Origin: an uncultured Lachnospiraceae bacterium
GTDB lineage: Bacteria > Bacillota > Clostridia > Lachnospirales > Lachnospiraceae
Length of the DNA: 44,979 nt
Assembly: GCA_910588125.1 (NCBI GenBank)
Contig: CAJUPI010000021.1
Coordinates: forward strand, 1-44,979
Direction: 5' to 3'
This document shows positions 1 through 9,052 of the stretch, one piece after another. The position numbers and the translations under genes are program-made. The stretch's first letter is position 1; every line of letters starts with the position of its first letter. A model generated the notes under the pieces. It was not told the DNA's origin and did no database searches. It was given only the letters and a program-made list of their open reading frames with translations.

Positions 1-2
1 TT

Positions 3-992
3 GTCAATGAAATTAAGGAATTGATTCAAAGGAAGCAATTTCAGGCAATTAAAATGATAAATACAGAAACTATTAATCTTTACTGGGAAATCGGTGAAGA
101 AATATATCGTCAGCAAAGAGAAAAGGGATGGGGAAAATCCATTGTAAAGATATTGGCGAAAGAATTGCAAAAGGAGTTCCCAGGAACGCAGGGATATTCA
201 GCGGCAAATCTGTGGAGAATGCGTAATTTTTATCTGACATATTGCAATTCTGAAAAACTCGCACCGCTGGTGCGAGAAATTAGCTGGAGCAACAATATCG
301 CTATTATGGAAAAATGTAAAGATGATTTACAGAGAGAATTTTATATTCAGATGACAAAGAGATTTGGCTGGACAAAGAGAGTCCTGATTAATTTTATTGA
401 GGCTAAGACATATGAAAAATATCTTCTGAATCAGACGAATTTTGACTTAACACTTCCAGAAGAACGGAGAATTCAGGCAAAATTGGCTGTGAAGGATGAA
501 TATACGTTTGATTTTGCAGAACTGTCCCCTGAATATACCGAGCATGAACTGGAAGTGCAGTTGGTAAACCATATCAGAGCCTTTTTGATTGAGATGGGAG
601 GCGACTTTTCTTTTTTAGGAAATCAATATCACTTAGTTGTTGGAAGCCGGGATTTATATATTGATTTGCTTCTATTTCATCGAAGATTAAGGTGCTTGGT
701 GGCAATTGAACTGAAAATAGGGGAGTTTGAGGCAGAGTACGCGGGAAAGATGCAGCTTTATTTAACTGCTTTAGATGAACAGGTAAAGCTGCCTGATGAG
801 AATTCATCTATCGGAATTATTATTTGTAAGAGCAAAGACAGAACCTATGTGGAATATGCACTAAAAAGGTCGAATGTTCCCATAGGGGTGGCGACATATC
901 AGCTCTGTAGTTCTTTGCCGGATAATATGAAAGAAATGCTGCCAGAACCGGAGGAGATTGTGAGACGGCTGGGAATTTTTGAAAAGGACTAA
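3..992 (+). CDS. DUF1016/YhcG-type PD-(D/E)XK nuclease, 5' end cut by window
   Basis: The frame is open to the first bases of the window, so the true start lies upstream; a TTG at 21 is only an internal Leu codon. About 328 residues are visible and the family usually has 330-360, so little is missing. The N-terminal helical half carries the typical NLWRMRNFY and LVREISWSNN segments of the DUF1016 N-terminal domain. The C-terminal half has a PD-(D/E)XK core: YIDLLLFHRRLRCLVAIELK supplies the Asp and the E-x-K. Family knowledge: YhcG-like proteins are predicted nucleases often found beside restriction-modification genes and transposases, but the role of this copy is unknown. It is followed by a transposase remnant and an IS66 element, which supports an accessory region. 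Confidence 0.85.
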   Translation, partial: VNEIKELIQRKQFQAIKMINTETINLYWEIGEEIYRQQREKGWGKSIVKILAKELQKEFPGTQGYSAANLWRMRNFYLTYCNSEKLAPLVREISWSNNIAIMEKCKDDLQREFYIQMTKRFGWTKRVLINFIEAKTYEKYLLNQTNFDLTLPEERRIQAKLAVKDEYTFDFAELSPEYTEHELEVQLVNHIRAFLIEMGGDFSFLGNQYHLVVGSRDLYIDLLLFHRRLRCLVAIELKIGEFEAEYAGKMQLYLTALDEQVKLPDENSSIGIIICKSKDRTYVEYALKRSNVPIGVATYQLCSSLPDNMKEMLPEPEEIVRRLGIFEKD

Positions 993-1028
993 TGAATGTA
1001 TTTTTAAAATGAGGAGATATGTTTTTAG

Positions 1029-1280
1029 ACAGATTTTTATGCCAATCTAAATTTGGAAAAGCAATATTTAAGAAAAATTGGATATGAGATCAGGAATATG
1101 TGTTCGTATAGCCAGGTGATCGAGGATAGAGGTATGGAAAAGGGGATTGAGAAGGGAATTTTAATATATCGGACATTGATGGAGATGAAAAGTATTCGAC
1201 AGACTGCAGTAAAGACAAAAGAGCCGGCGGATAAAGTAAAGAAGACAGCAGAGCAGTATCAGGTGGAAGTGTTAGAGTGA
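1029..1280 (+). pseudogene. C-terminal remnant of a Rpn / PD-(D/E)XK family transposase
   Basis: The frame is open from just after a TAG at 1026 to the stop at 1278-1280, but has no ATG; TTG at 1053 is the only start-like codon and lacks a clear ribosome binding site. The peptide has the pattern IRNMCSYSQVIEDRGMEKG followed by a KGI-rich charged helix. This resembles the extreme C-terminus of Rpn-type recombination-promoting nuclease/putative transposase proteins, which end in coiled segments rich in EKG repeats. The nuclease domain is absent. An ATG at 1019 opens only a short unrelated frame. I read this as the surviving tail of a decayed gene; the family assignment is from the motif style alone. 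Confidence 0.45.
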
Positions 1281-1418
1281 CCAAGTAACAAGAAAGGCAA
1301 GGTGGTATAACGAAATTTATCATCTTGCTTTTTTATACGTGTGTCAAGAAGTTGGTTGATGGGGGTAAAAAGAATTTTGGACATAGAGGAGCATTGGATG
1401 TCTGGGTGCTTTATATAA

Positions 1419-3724
1419 GTAAGCGCAAAATATCCTGACGGAGTGACAAACGCCTGAACCCATTCCATAATAGATAGTGAAAATGCAAGCATTTACTATA
1501 CCAATGGAGGCCCAATATATGCCAGCAAAACCTGTTAAAGCAAAGGAACAATACCGCCTGGTGCTGGAATGCCGCTCCAGCGGCCTGACCGATTACCAGT
1601 GGTGTGGGGAAAAGGGCATCTGCCCGGGGACTTTTTACGGCTGGGTGCGCAGGCTCCGCCAGAAAGGATATGAAAACATACCGGAGCCGGTACACAGCCA
1701 GCGCAGAGACGGCAGGCAGGAGGTGGTCAGGATAGGGGCGCAAACCTCTGCCCTGCCGGAAGCTTTCCATTGCCCAAAGCCCTGCGGTGCCCACATCCGT
1801 TATGGAACTGTCCATAGGCGGCTGTGTGCTCCGTGTGCCGAACGGTACCGATCCGGAACTGCTGCGGCAGGCTCTCTGTCTGCTGAAGAGAGGGACCTGT
1901 TAGGGGACATTTCAGCCGCGGATGAGATCTATATCGTCTGCGGCTACACGGACATGAGGCGCTCCATCGACGGCCTGTGCGGGATCGTGCAGGAGAAGCT
2001 CCACATGGATCCCCGCCGCGGCGCCCTGTACCTGTTCTGCGGCAGGCGCTGCGACAGGATCAAGGCGCTTTTATGGGAAGGCGACGGTTTCCTTCTCCTG
2101 TATAAGAGGATGGAGGCAAAGGGGCGCTTCCGGTGGCCCAGGAACTCACAGGAAGCAAAGGCCATCTCCTGGCAGCAGTTCGACTGGCTTATGTCGGGAC
2201 TGGAGGTCGAACAGCCAAAAGCATTCCGGCCGCCGGAAAACACCGGCAGCGCCCCGGAGCCGGAGGCGGAAGAAACCGTTGTCAGAGAGCATACCCGTAA
2301 GGCAAAAAGCACACATGCGGAACGTTTCAAAGGTGTGCCTGTAAAGGAGGAAGTCATCCCGCTTTCCGAAGGGCAGAAGCAATGCACGGACTGCGGCACA
2401 CAGATGGAGGTTATCGGCAGGGGGGGTGTCCGGCAGGAATTCCGGTTCACTCCTGCAAAGGGAGAGGTCGTCAACATCTACCGTGGGACGGCAAAGTATC
2501 CGGTGTGTTCGGAAGCCCCGGTTATGGAAAAAGTGGTTTCCTTTGTCAAGGCCCCTGTGCCGGAAGCCCGGATCCCCCACAGCTATGCCTCTGCATCCGC
2601 CGTGGCATGGACAATGTACCAGAAGTACGCTAATTCTCTGCCTCTGTACAGACAGGAGCAGGACTGGAAGCAGATAGGCATTCCCCTGAACAGGGCGACA
2701 CTGGCGAATTGGATCCTGTACTGTGCCGGGAACTATTTTTCCCCGCTGTATGATTACTTCCATCGGGAACTGATAAAAAGACAGTTCCTAATGGCGGATG
2801 AGACAAGGGTCCAGGTGCTCAGGGAGCCAGGACGGAATGCGGAAACGGATTCGTTCATGTGGCTGTTCCGAAGCGGGGAAGACGGACTTGCGCCCATCCT
2901 CCTTTATAAATACACACAGACTAGGGCGGGATTCAATGCGGCGGATTTTCGGAAAGGCTTCAGGGGCTATCTGGAAACAGACTGTTACCAGGGCTACAAC
3001 TCTCTGCCGGAGGGAAAGAGGTGCTGCTGGGCACATTTGCGCAGATACTTTATAGAAGCAGTTTCCAGAGGGAAAGAGCTGGATTACAGCAATCCTGCCG
3101 CCCAGGGGGTGCAGTACTGCAATAAGCTGTTTGAGCATGAGAGGCAGTCCCGCGAGAAAGGGCATACCCATGAACAGCGGAAGGAATACCGGTTAAAAAA
3201 AGAGATGCCGATGTTAAACGTTTTCTGGGAATGGGTTTCGGAGCAGTCGCCCAAAAAGGGGACGCGCTTTGAGAAGGCGGTGAACTACGCCCAAAATCAC
3301 AAAGCCGGATTTATGGCATACCTGGAGGACGGCAGGTGCAGTTTTTCAAATAACTTAAGCGAGAATGCCATCCGTCCGTTCACCGTGGGCCGGCGTAACT
3401 GGCTGTTCAGCGACCCGCCTAAGGGTGCGGATGCCAGTGCCATTGTCTATCCCATGGTAGAGATGGCCAAAGCCCATAACCGGAACATTTTTAAGTATCT
3501 GAGGCATCTGCTGGAACATCTGCCGGGTACAAGAATGACAGACAGCGAATTATCCCGGCTGGCCCCGTGGGATCCGGAGATCATCAGCAAGTGCTCTGGT
3601 GCAATGTAGAGTAAAATGCTTGTGTCTTGCAAGGCCATATAGAGCAAAATACCTGCAGTTCCTACAGTCTATTATGTGGGGGCTGCTTTATTTTGGTCTA
3701 TACGTAGGGTTATTGAGCGGTTAC
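1419..3724 (+). mobile_element. IS66-family insertion sequence, rearranged
   Basis: The left end begins GTAAGCGCAAAATATCC at 1419-1435. The sequence ending GGTTATTGAGCGGTTAC at 3708-3724 is its imperfect inverted copy (13 of 17 match), and the GTAA(G/C)CGC ends are typical of IS66. The element encloses one long reading frame combining TnpA, TnpB and TnpC parts. The flanking 8 bases (TTATATAA left, AATATATA right) are AT-rich but not an exact target duplication, so the ends could be off by a few bases or have decayed. The right end lies 42 bp from the stop codon of the convergent MORN gene. Confidence 0.75.
1519..3609 (+). CDS. Fused IS66 TnpA-TnpB-TnpC transposase frame
   Basis: A GGAGG eight bases upstream supports ATG 1519; an in-frame ATG at 1477 has no such site. 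The 696-residue product contains three proteins normally encoded separately. Residues 1-80 are a TnpA-type helix-turn-helix. From the CTG at 1897 comes TnpB (GYTDMRRSIDGL, then ALLWEGDGFLLLYKRM). From about residue 240 comes the DDE transposase TnpC. The triad is present: D427 (in MADETR), D488 (in ETDCYQGY), E615 (in NNLSENAIRPF). The TnpA C-terminus is instead readable in the other frame from ATG 1802 (MELSIGGCVLRVPNGTDPELL) to TAG 1901, so a frameshift lies near 1740. TnpC lacks its usual N-terminal 70-90 residues and is joined directly to the TnpB tail near 2240. The zinc-finger second Cys pair is also degraded. Probably inactive. Confidence 0.8.
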   Translation: MPAKPVKAKEQYRLVLECRSSGLTDYQWCGEKGICPGTFYGWVRRLRQKGYENIPEPVHSQRRDGRQEVVRIGAQTSALPEAFHCPKPCGAHIRYGTVHRRLCAPCAERYRSGTAAAGSLSAEERDLLGDISAADEIYIVCGYTDMRRSIDGLCGIVQEKLHMDPRRGALYLFCGRRCDRIKALLWEGDGFLLLYKRMEAKGRFRWPRNSQEAKAISWQQFDWLMSGLEVEQPKAFRPPENTGSAPEPEAEETVVREHTRKAKSTHAERFKGVPVKEEVIPLSEGQKQCTDCGTQMEVIGRGGVRQEFRFTPAKGEVVNIYRGTAKYPVCSEAPVMEKVVSFVKAPVPEARIPHSYASASAVAWTMYQKYANSLPLYRQEQDWKQIGIPLNRATLANWILYCAGNYFSPLYDYFHRELIKRQFLMADETRVQVLREPGRNAETDSFMWLFRSGEDGLAPILLYKYTQTRAGFNAADFRKGFRGYLETDCYQGYNSLPEGKRCCWAHLRRYFIEAVSRGKELDYSNPAAQGVQYCNKLFEHERQSREKGHTHEQRKEYRLKKEMPMLNVFWEWVSEQSPKKGTRFEKAVNYAQNHKAGFMAYLEDGRCSFSNNLSENAIRPFTVGRRNWLFSDPPKGADASAIVYPMVEMAKAHNRNIFKYLRHLLEHLPGTRMTDSELSRLAPWDPEIISKCSGAM

Positions 3725-3766
3725 AATATATATCTTAAAATAGGTTTGATAAACACTTTCTTTGCA

Positions 3767-5668
3767 TTATTCCTGATATACGCCATCGACCCAAGTCCCA
3801 TATTGTTCATTTCCATCAGCATCATACAGGGTGCCTATTCCATTATATTTGTTATTTTTCCATTCACCCTCGTAGCGGGAGCCATTTAAATAATACATGA
3901 TACCATCGCCGGACTTATTACCATCTTGATACTCACCGATATAGCAATTTCCATTTGCATAGCTACAAACGCCAATGCCAGTTATTTTTCCTGTCTGCCA
4001 ATCGCCATAATAAACTGCGTCTGTATAATAAGAGGTTCCTTTTCCGTCGAAGTATCCTTTTTTATGTTTAACTATATGAAGGATACCATTATTATAAAAA
4101 AATCCTGAACAGTTCCCATGACGCTTTCCATCGGCCCATTCACCACAGTACCAGTCTTTGGTATTGCCACCGTCACGATAGTAATAAACACCCAGCCCAT
4201 TTCTTGTTCCTGCTGCAAGCTCACCGACGTAATAATCCCCATCATTAAAATATTGAGTTCCTATACCACCTGGTTTTCCCTCTTGGAACTCTCCAATATA
4301 AAGCTGATTGTCTTTATCAATACGAATTCCCTTTCCTGTTAGAATTCCATTTTCCTGTTTTCCGGTATACTTATTTCCATCTTCATCCTCCCAGTTAATA
4401 ACATCTGGCTGATTCAGGATTCCATTTATCTCGCCCGTAGCTTCAACTAGTTCATCATTCTGAAAGATCCCCATTTTACATGTGCCATCTCTATAATACA
4501 TAACCCCGTTTTGAGAATCCTCCAGCCACTCCCCCTCAAAGTACCAGCGCCCCTGTGCATCGTCTGGGGCATACCAAAGAGTTCCCTCGCCAAAATATTT
4601 GTTTTCCTTCCAGTTACCCTCATAACGTGAGCCGGAGGAATCATAGTAAACTCCTTTACCATGTCGGTTCGGCCCTAGAAACTCTCCTTGATACCAACTG
4701 CTGTCATTATTATAAAAATAAATTCCGTATCCATTTCTTACGTTATTTTTCCACTCTCCCTTATTCCAATCTCCATTGTTAAAATAATAAATTCCCTGGC
4801 CTTCTTTCAAGCCGTCTTTAAACTCTCCCAGGTAAACGCTTCCATCTGTGTAGACAGCCCGACCATATCCGTCAATCTTTCCTTCTTTCTTCTTGCCTGC
4901 ATAGAAAACGCCGTCTGTATCAATCCAAACTTCTGCCTCACATATTATATTTGTGACAAAAACATCTTCCAGCCAAACCTCTGCTTTGGAATCTCCTTCT
5001 TTGCTGATAAAGATTCCTTTTCCGGTTTTGGCCCCGTTTGTCCATTTTCCTTCGTAACGATTGCCGTTTTCCCAATAATAAATGCCATCGCCATCCATTT
5101 GCCCCGCTTTGAAATTTCCCTCAAATCTTCCGCCATCTGGAAAATATTTGACTCCATAGCCTTCACATAAGCCTGATTTAAACTCACCTTTATAAGATTC
5201 CCCATTTGCAAAATTAGCTTGTCCATATCCCTCAATTTTTCCATTTACCTGTTTTCCTATAAACTCTGTTCCATGGTCATCTTTCCAGGTCTTTGTTTCA
5301 GATTTTGTTTCTTTTTCTGATGTTGTTTCAGAGCTGTTTTTCGTAGGAGTGGTAGGGCCAACTGGGGTAGTCGGGTTATCGGGGATTGGACGGAAGATAA
5401 AACGTGCTGCTATAAATACGGCAAGAGCCACTATGATAATATGAAAGTGTTTATTTTTAATAAAGGTATTGAACTGGAATATTCGGGACGGCTGGGTTAT
5501 ATGGGGACTTTCCTGTTCTTTGATCTGGTTTCCTTTTGCAGTGGCGGAAGGCTCCTTTTTGCGTTCAACGAGAACTTTCGTAAATGCTGCTCCCACTACT
5601 GCTGTAAAAATCGGGGCAATCCATTCCCTTACCAGAGTGTTGCTTAAGAAATGATAGATGTTTTTCAT
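3767..5668 (-). CDS. Membrane-anchored MORN-repeat protein
   Basis: Start chosen at 5668, which has AAGGGGGAAAG seven bases upstream; the frame continues to 5917 but there it overlaps the next gene without a ribosome site. The product has 633 residues. Residues 17-33 are moderately hydrophobic and 75-92 (HIIIVALAVFIAARFIF) form a clear membrane helix. A Pro/Thr/Ser/Glu-rich linker (95-130) follows, then about 18 MORN repeats of 22-24 residues with the YxGEWxxGxxxGxGxxxxxxG pattern, some degenerate. Family knowledge: MORN repeats form extended beta-hairpin stacks that bind lipids or proteins. Topology suggests the repeats project to one side of the membrane. It lies 97 bp after the stop of the beta-helix lipoprotein on the same strand and may be co-expressed. 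Function unknown. Confidence 0.85.
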   Translation of the reverse strand: MKNIYHFLSNTLVREWIAPIFTAVVGAAFTKVLVERKKEPSATAKGNQIKEQESPHITQPSRIFQFNTFIKNKHFHIIIVALAVFIAARFIFRPIPDNPTTPVGPTTPTKNSSETTSEKETKSETKTWKDDHGTEFIGKQVNGKIEGYGQANFANGESYKGEFKSGLCEGYGVKYFPDGGRFEGNFKAGQMDGDGIYYWENGNRYEGKWTNGAKTGKGIFISKEGDSKAEVWLEDVFVTNIICEAEVWIDTDGVFYAGKKKEGKIDGYGRAVYTDGSVYLGEFKDGLKEGQGIYYFNNGDWNKGEWKNNVRNGYGIYFYNNDSSWYQGEFLGPNRHGKGVYYDSSGSRYEGNWKENKYFGEGTLWYAPDDAQGRWYFEGEWLEDSQNGVMYYRDGTCKMGIFQNDELVEATGEINGILNQPDVINWEDEDGNKYTGKQENGILTGKGIRIDKDNQLYIGEFQEGKPGGIGTQYFNDGDYYVGELAAGTRNGLGVYYYRDGGNTKDWYCGEWADGKRHGNCSGFFYNNGILHIVKHKKGYFDGKGTSYYTDAVYYGDWQTGKITGIGVCSYANGNCYIGEYQDGNKSGDGIMYYLNGSRYEGEWKNNKYNGIGTLYDADGNEQYGTWVDGVYQE

Positions 5669-5765
5669 ATAATCTTTCCCCCTTTTTTTCATTATATACC
5701 AAAATTGGCAAAAGGAAAGTTTATATATTGACTCACAAGTATTATCAAAAACGGCAAAATACCGT

Positions 5766-7511
5766 TTACGAAATGTTTCCTCTGAAATCCTCCGGTGGTT
5801 TCTTGCCTTCCGGACTTTTTGCCCCTTCTTCTTCCCGTCTCCCGAGGCCTTCTGGTGGTTTTGGCGGTTTCTCCCCTGGTTTGCCTCCCTGTAGATTCCT
5901 CCCTTTTCCTGGTTCATGGCCTCTTCTTTCCCGGCCGTCGGGCGATGTTCCCAAGACGGTCTCCCTCCCGTCTACAGTAATCTGGATTTCGTTTTCATCC
6001 CCCTCCCCGGTTTTCACATGATATACATTTCCCTCCTCCATTCCGGGGACAGAGAGAATCATAGTATCGAATTCCTTCTCCGGTGCATATTCTCCCAATA
6101 TCGTGCCCTCTTCATCCATCAGCTGAATCCGGCTCCCTGCCTTCCGGCTTTCTTCCAGGTAAATCACCAGATAATTGCTGGTAGAGCTTTCCCCAAAAGT
6201 CTGCATCATGCCCGAGCTTCCTGCCGCAAACAAGGTTCCTCCGGTAATCGTTGCCGCTCCGTTATAATCAAGGATCCCGTCTCTCCGACTCACTGGACCG
6301 CTCAAATACAAGATACCGCCTTCCAGATACAGATCTCCGTTGGAATCTATGCCGTCTGCCTTGGCATTCAGCCAGATTTCGCCGCCGGCAATCCGCGTAT
6401 ACACGCCATCCTGATCCTGCATTTTCTCCTGTTCCGTTTCCACGGAAGCTGCCGAATTGATTCCGTCGTCCTCCGTCACTGCCTTTACCAGTCCTCCCAG
6501 GATATCCACAGTCTTCCCGGCCAGTCCTTCCTGGCTCTCGGCCACATGAATATTACCACCGCATATCACCAAAGCTGTCTCCGCCTGTATCCCGTCGTCC
6601 TTGGCGGTAATGGCAATCTCTCCTCCGTCAATCCAGATAAACCCTTTTTCAGCGTCTTTATCCTGGTTTGATTTAATTCCATCTTTCCCTGCCTGAATCG
6701 TCAGCACGCCGTCCCGGATGATCACGGAGTCCTTTCCCTTTAGTCCGTCATCCATGGATTCTATGGTAATTGTTCCCGAGATCACCTTCAGGTTGTCTTT
6801 GCTGCGGATTCCGCTCTGGTAATTGCCAGACACCTCAAGTTCCCCGGTTCCGTTGATTGTCAGATCTCCTTTGGTAAAAATCGGTGCATCCGGTTCGTCC
6901 TCACCCTCTTTTTCAAATTGATATTCACTGCCATCCCGGATAACATTCTTTGTCCCGTCCGCCAGAGTCAGCACTACCTTACATTTTTCCGTTCCATAAA
7001 TCGGAGCAGTATGCGTATTTGACAGCTCCACCCCGTTCAGAATCAACCGGACCAGCTCCTCTTCTTCTGCCTCTATGCGTATCTGTCCCTCTGCCATCTG
7101 ACCGGACATTACATAAACTCCGCCTTTTTCGATGGCTGCCGTACGCCCCGATACGCTCACTCCTTCTCCCTTTGCCGTTATCCCGTCTTCTGACAGTATA
7201 ATTTCGGTTGTGCTTTCCTCCTCCCATTTATTTTCCAGATCCTCCGGTTCATAGCAGATCGTTTTTTCGCCGCCTTCTCCCAAAGAGGCTGTCACGATTA
7301 CTCTGCCGTCTGCTTCTGTCCTTTCGCTCCGTCCATGGGCAGTAAAAGATGCCGGCACCTTGTCTTTGTCAACCGTATCCGCCTGCATAGTCTCCTTGTT
7401 TTCTGCTGTTTTCCGCATAGTATCTTCTGCCTTTTGGCATCCGGTTGTCTGCACTGCCAGAACACTACCGGTCAGGCACAGTGCTAAAAAACGGCTTCTT
7501 ATTCCTCTCAT
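5766..7511 (-). CDS. Carbohydrate-binding/beta-helix lipoprotein (DUF4353 type)
   Basis: ATG 7511 is preceded by GGAGGAG at good spacing and starts a lipoprotein signal peptide with lipobox TTGC (Cys25); the upstream in-frame ATG at 7532 is weaker. The 581-residue product has a Thr/Glu/Lys-rich stretch after the signal, then a long region of repeated beta-strand turns of the type GxLTIxGxGxDGIKS and DDGIxAE. This is characteristic of the right-handed beta-helix family annotated as carbohydrate-binding domain-containing (DUF4353). The last 75 residues are rich in Pro, Gly, Lys and Glu and probably disordered. Family knowledge: such proteins occur beside VTC, DUF4956 and CotH genes in Clostridia, as here (no CotH in this window). 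It is probably exported and lipid-anchored; ligand unknown. Confidence 0.8.
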   Translation of the reverse strand: MRGIRSRFLALCLTGSVLAVQTTGCQKAEDTMRKTAENKETMQADTVDKDKVPASFTAHGRSERTEADGRVIVTASLGEGGEKTICYEPEDLENKWEEESTTEIILSEDGITAKGEGVSVSGRTAAIEKGGVYVMSGQMAEGQIRIEAEEEELVRLILNGVELSNTHTAPIYGTEKCKVVLTLADGTKNVIRDGSEYQFEKEGEDEPDAPIFTKGDLTINGTGELEVSGNYQSGIRSKDNLKVISGTITIESMDDGLKGKDSVIIRDGVLTIQAGKDGIKSNQDKDAEKGFIWIDGGEIAITAKDDGIQAETALVICGGNIHVAESQEGLAGKTVDILGGLVKAVTEDDGINSAASVETEQEKMQDQDGVYTRIAGGEIWLNAKADGIDSNGDLYLEGGILYLSGPVSRRDGILDYNGAATITGGTLFAAGSSGMMQTFGESSTSNYLVIYLEESRKAGSRIQLMDEEGTILGEYAPEKEFDTMILSVPGMEEGNVYHVKTGEGDENEIQITVDGRETVLGTSPDGRERRGHEPGKGRNLQGGKPGEKPPKPPEGLGRREEEGAKSPEGKKPPEDFRGNIS

Positions 7512-7541
7512 GCCTTCTGCTCCTCCTTCCATTCCTGATAA

Positions 7542-8219
7542 CTACAGCTCGTCCCGTCCTGACGGAATTCTTCCGCAGGTCAGACTCAGATTCCCGTTGC
7601 GGCAGCGCACTTCATCCAGAAATGCCTTCTCCTGCCGTTCTTCATGCAGGCGGATATGATACTGCAATTCATACAGACTTCCCATATTCACAGTCCGTAC
7701 CCGTATTAGCTCTGCCTTTTTCGTATATTTTTGGAACAAATCATCAAAGATCTCCGAATAATCCAGATTCTCTGGAATCGTTACCTTCAGTTCTCTGTCT
7801 CCGCTCCCCGAATCCCTTCCGGGAACTTTCGCCATCAGCACTGTGGTTGCTCCTGCCGTCAGTATTAGCAAGAAGCCTGTCATCAGATACCCCATTCCGT
7901 CTGCCAGGCCGACGGCCATTGCCAGGAAAATGCTGCTGATCTCGCGGGAGTTCCCCGGTGCCGAGCGGAACCGGACCAGGCTGAATGCTCCCATCACTGC
8001 CACCCCGGTTCCCAGATTGCCATTGACCATCATAATCACGGTCTGTACTATTATTGGCAGCAGAATCAATGTCAGAATAAAATTACGCGTCACCTGATTC
8101 TTATAGGCATGGATCCATGCCAGCGCCATTCCCATACACAGAGAAGCCGCCATACAAACCAAAAATTCCCCTGGTTTTACTGAGGATGTTGCCGCATTTG
8201 ATAAAATACTGCTAAGCAC
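7542..8219 (-). CDS. DUF4956 family membrane protein
   Basis: Start taken as GTG 8219, preceded by GGAGGGG; the frame extends to an ATG at 8255 inside the neighbouring gene without a better site. It overlaps the end of the VTC gene by 8 bases, a sign of translational coupling. The 225-residue product has about four membrane segments in its first 135 residues (FLVCMAASLCMGMALAWI, then LTLILLPIIVQTVIMMV and two more). The family hallmark GAFSLVRFRSAPGNSREI lies between helices. A soluble alpha/beta C-terminal domain of about 90 residues follows. Family knowledge: DUF4956 genes are regularly paired with VTC-domain genes, and a role in polyphosphate handling or surface assembly is assumed but not shown. 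Confidence 0.88.
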   Translation of the reverse strand: MLSSILSNAATSSVKPGEFLVCMAASLCMGMALAWIHAYKNQVTRNFILTLILLPIIVQTVIMMVNGNLGTGVAVMGAFSLVRFRSAPGNSREISSIFLAMAVGLADGMGYLMTGFLLILTAGATTVLMAKVPGRDSGSGDRELKVTIPENLDYSEIFDDLFQKYTKKAELIRVRTVNMGSLYELQYHIRLHEERQEKAFLDEVRCRNGNLSLTCGRIPSGRDEL

Positions 8220-8760
8220 AGATTTCCCCTCCCTGCTTCTTGTGATTTCCTGCAATATAGTCCTGATAATAGGTTCCGTATTTCGAAAAAGAGATGGGAT
8301 AAATCTGTAATTCCGAAAACAGTCTGCTCATCCAGACCGGCATTGCTCCTGGAATCTTAACCTCCATCAGCAGGCTCTCCTTATCCAGAAGTACCGTTCC
8401 GTAGCTCCCTTTACCAAGCTCCGCCGCATGCTGCCTGGCACGGATATTCATATCAAAGGTGATTCTCAGATCCGAATTTTCTCTTCCGGAAAAAGCAATC
8501 CGCTCATAAGCCAGATATACCATATCTTCATTTCCCGGTGTTCCGTAACTGCGAAGCCGCAGCTTTTCCTTATAAACAGGCTTTGCCAGGGAATTTCGGA
8601 TCATTTGGAAATCTTCCGTATCAAAATATACATTACAGATGGTATGTTTCCCGTACGGTTCCGGAATCAATCCTGTAATCGTCCGACTAAGAAGATGCTG
8701 GTACTGTTCTCTGGTAATCCTGTATTTTTTCTCATAGCGGCGAAATATATCCTGTGCCAT
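8212..8760 (-). CDS. VTC-domain (polyphosphate polymerase-like) protein, internally deleted
   Basis: ATG 8760 has GGAGAGGAG upstream; the frame runs to 8880 but without support. The product is 182 residues, short for a VTC domain (about 230-250). The start FRRYEKKYRIT, HTICNVYFDT, YKEKLRLRSYGTPG, LRITFDMNI, LMEVKIPGAMP and SFSKYGTYY are all typical of the clostridial VTC family. However, the text jumps from the RLRSYG strand to YLAYERIAFSG. In relatives about 60 residues lie between these, including the E-L-K-K-K and Y-K-R-R strands that supply catalytic lysines and arginines. The deletion is in frame near 8515-8535. Family knowledge: VTC domains make polyphosphate from ATP in a beta-barrel tunnel. 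This copy probably cannot, so it may be decaying or serve a binding role. Confidence 0.8.
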   Translation of the reverse strand: MAQDIFRRYEKKYRITREQYQHLLSRTITGLIPEPYGKHTICNVYFDTEDFQMIRNSLAKPVYKEKLRLRSYGTPGNEDMVYLAYERIAFSGRENSDLRITFDMNIRARQHAAELGKGSYGTVLLDKESLLMEVKIPGAMPVWMSRLFSELQIYPISFSKYGTYYQDYIAGNHKKQGGEICA

Positions 8761-8957
8761 TTTATTTCTCCTCTCCTCATGTTTTAAGACTCTCTCATCA
8801 TAAACGGCAAATGTGTTTGGAATTTGTTGGGAATGTGAGAAATTAATGAAATTATAATCCTGAAAATTATTGCAGGCCATTTCTTCGCCTCTTTCCGCTC
8901 CTTTCTCTATGGTGTGCCGCCTGAAAAAATTAACTAAATGACATTGGTCGGAAAGTA

Positions 8958-8986
8958 TTGTGCTAACTTTGTTTTTAGCTTATAAT
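8958..8986 (+). promoter_or_regulatory. Sigma-A type promoter upstream of DUF2397 relic/bcp
   Basis: TTGTGC (8958-8963) and TATAAT (8981-8986) are separated by 17 bases. The -10 is perfect. It points toward the relic gene and the bcp-yaaA block. The sequence from here back to 8761 holds no recognisable gene; the far end is the leader of the divergent VTC gene. Confidence 0.5.
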
Positions 8987-9052
8987 AAAAACTACTATAA
9001 TACAGGCATATTGTTGATAATGCATTTAGCAAGTACAAAAATGGAGGAACTT

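Noticed and set aside
1411..1418. Target-site duplication of the IS66 element
   Set aside because: TTATATAA on the left and AATATATA on the right are similar only because both are AT-rich; no exact 8-bp duplication.
1944..2763. Minus-strand frames inside the IS66 element
   Set aside because: Shadows of the transposase frame, without start signals or family features.
3767..5270. Periodic sequence in the MORN gene
   Set aside because: Explained by protein-level MORN repeats; the DNA units are divergent.
5916..6671. 251-codon plus-strand frame opposite the beta-helix lipoprotein
   Set aside because: The lipoprotein on the minus strand has a signal peptide, ribosome site and family pattern; the plus frame has none.
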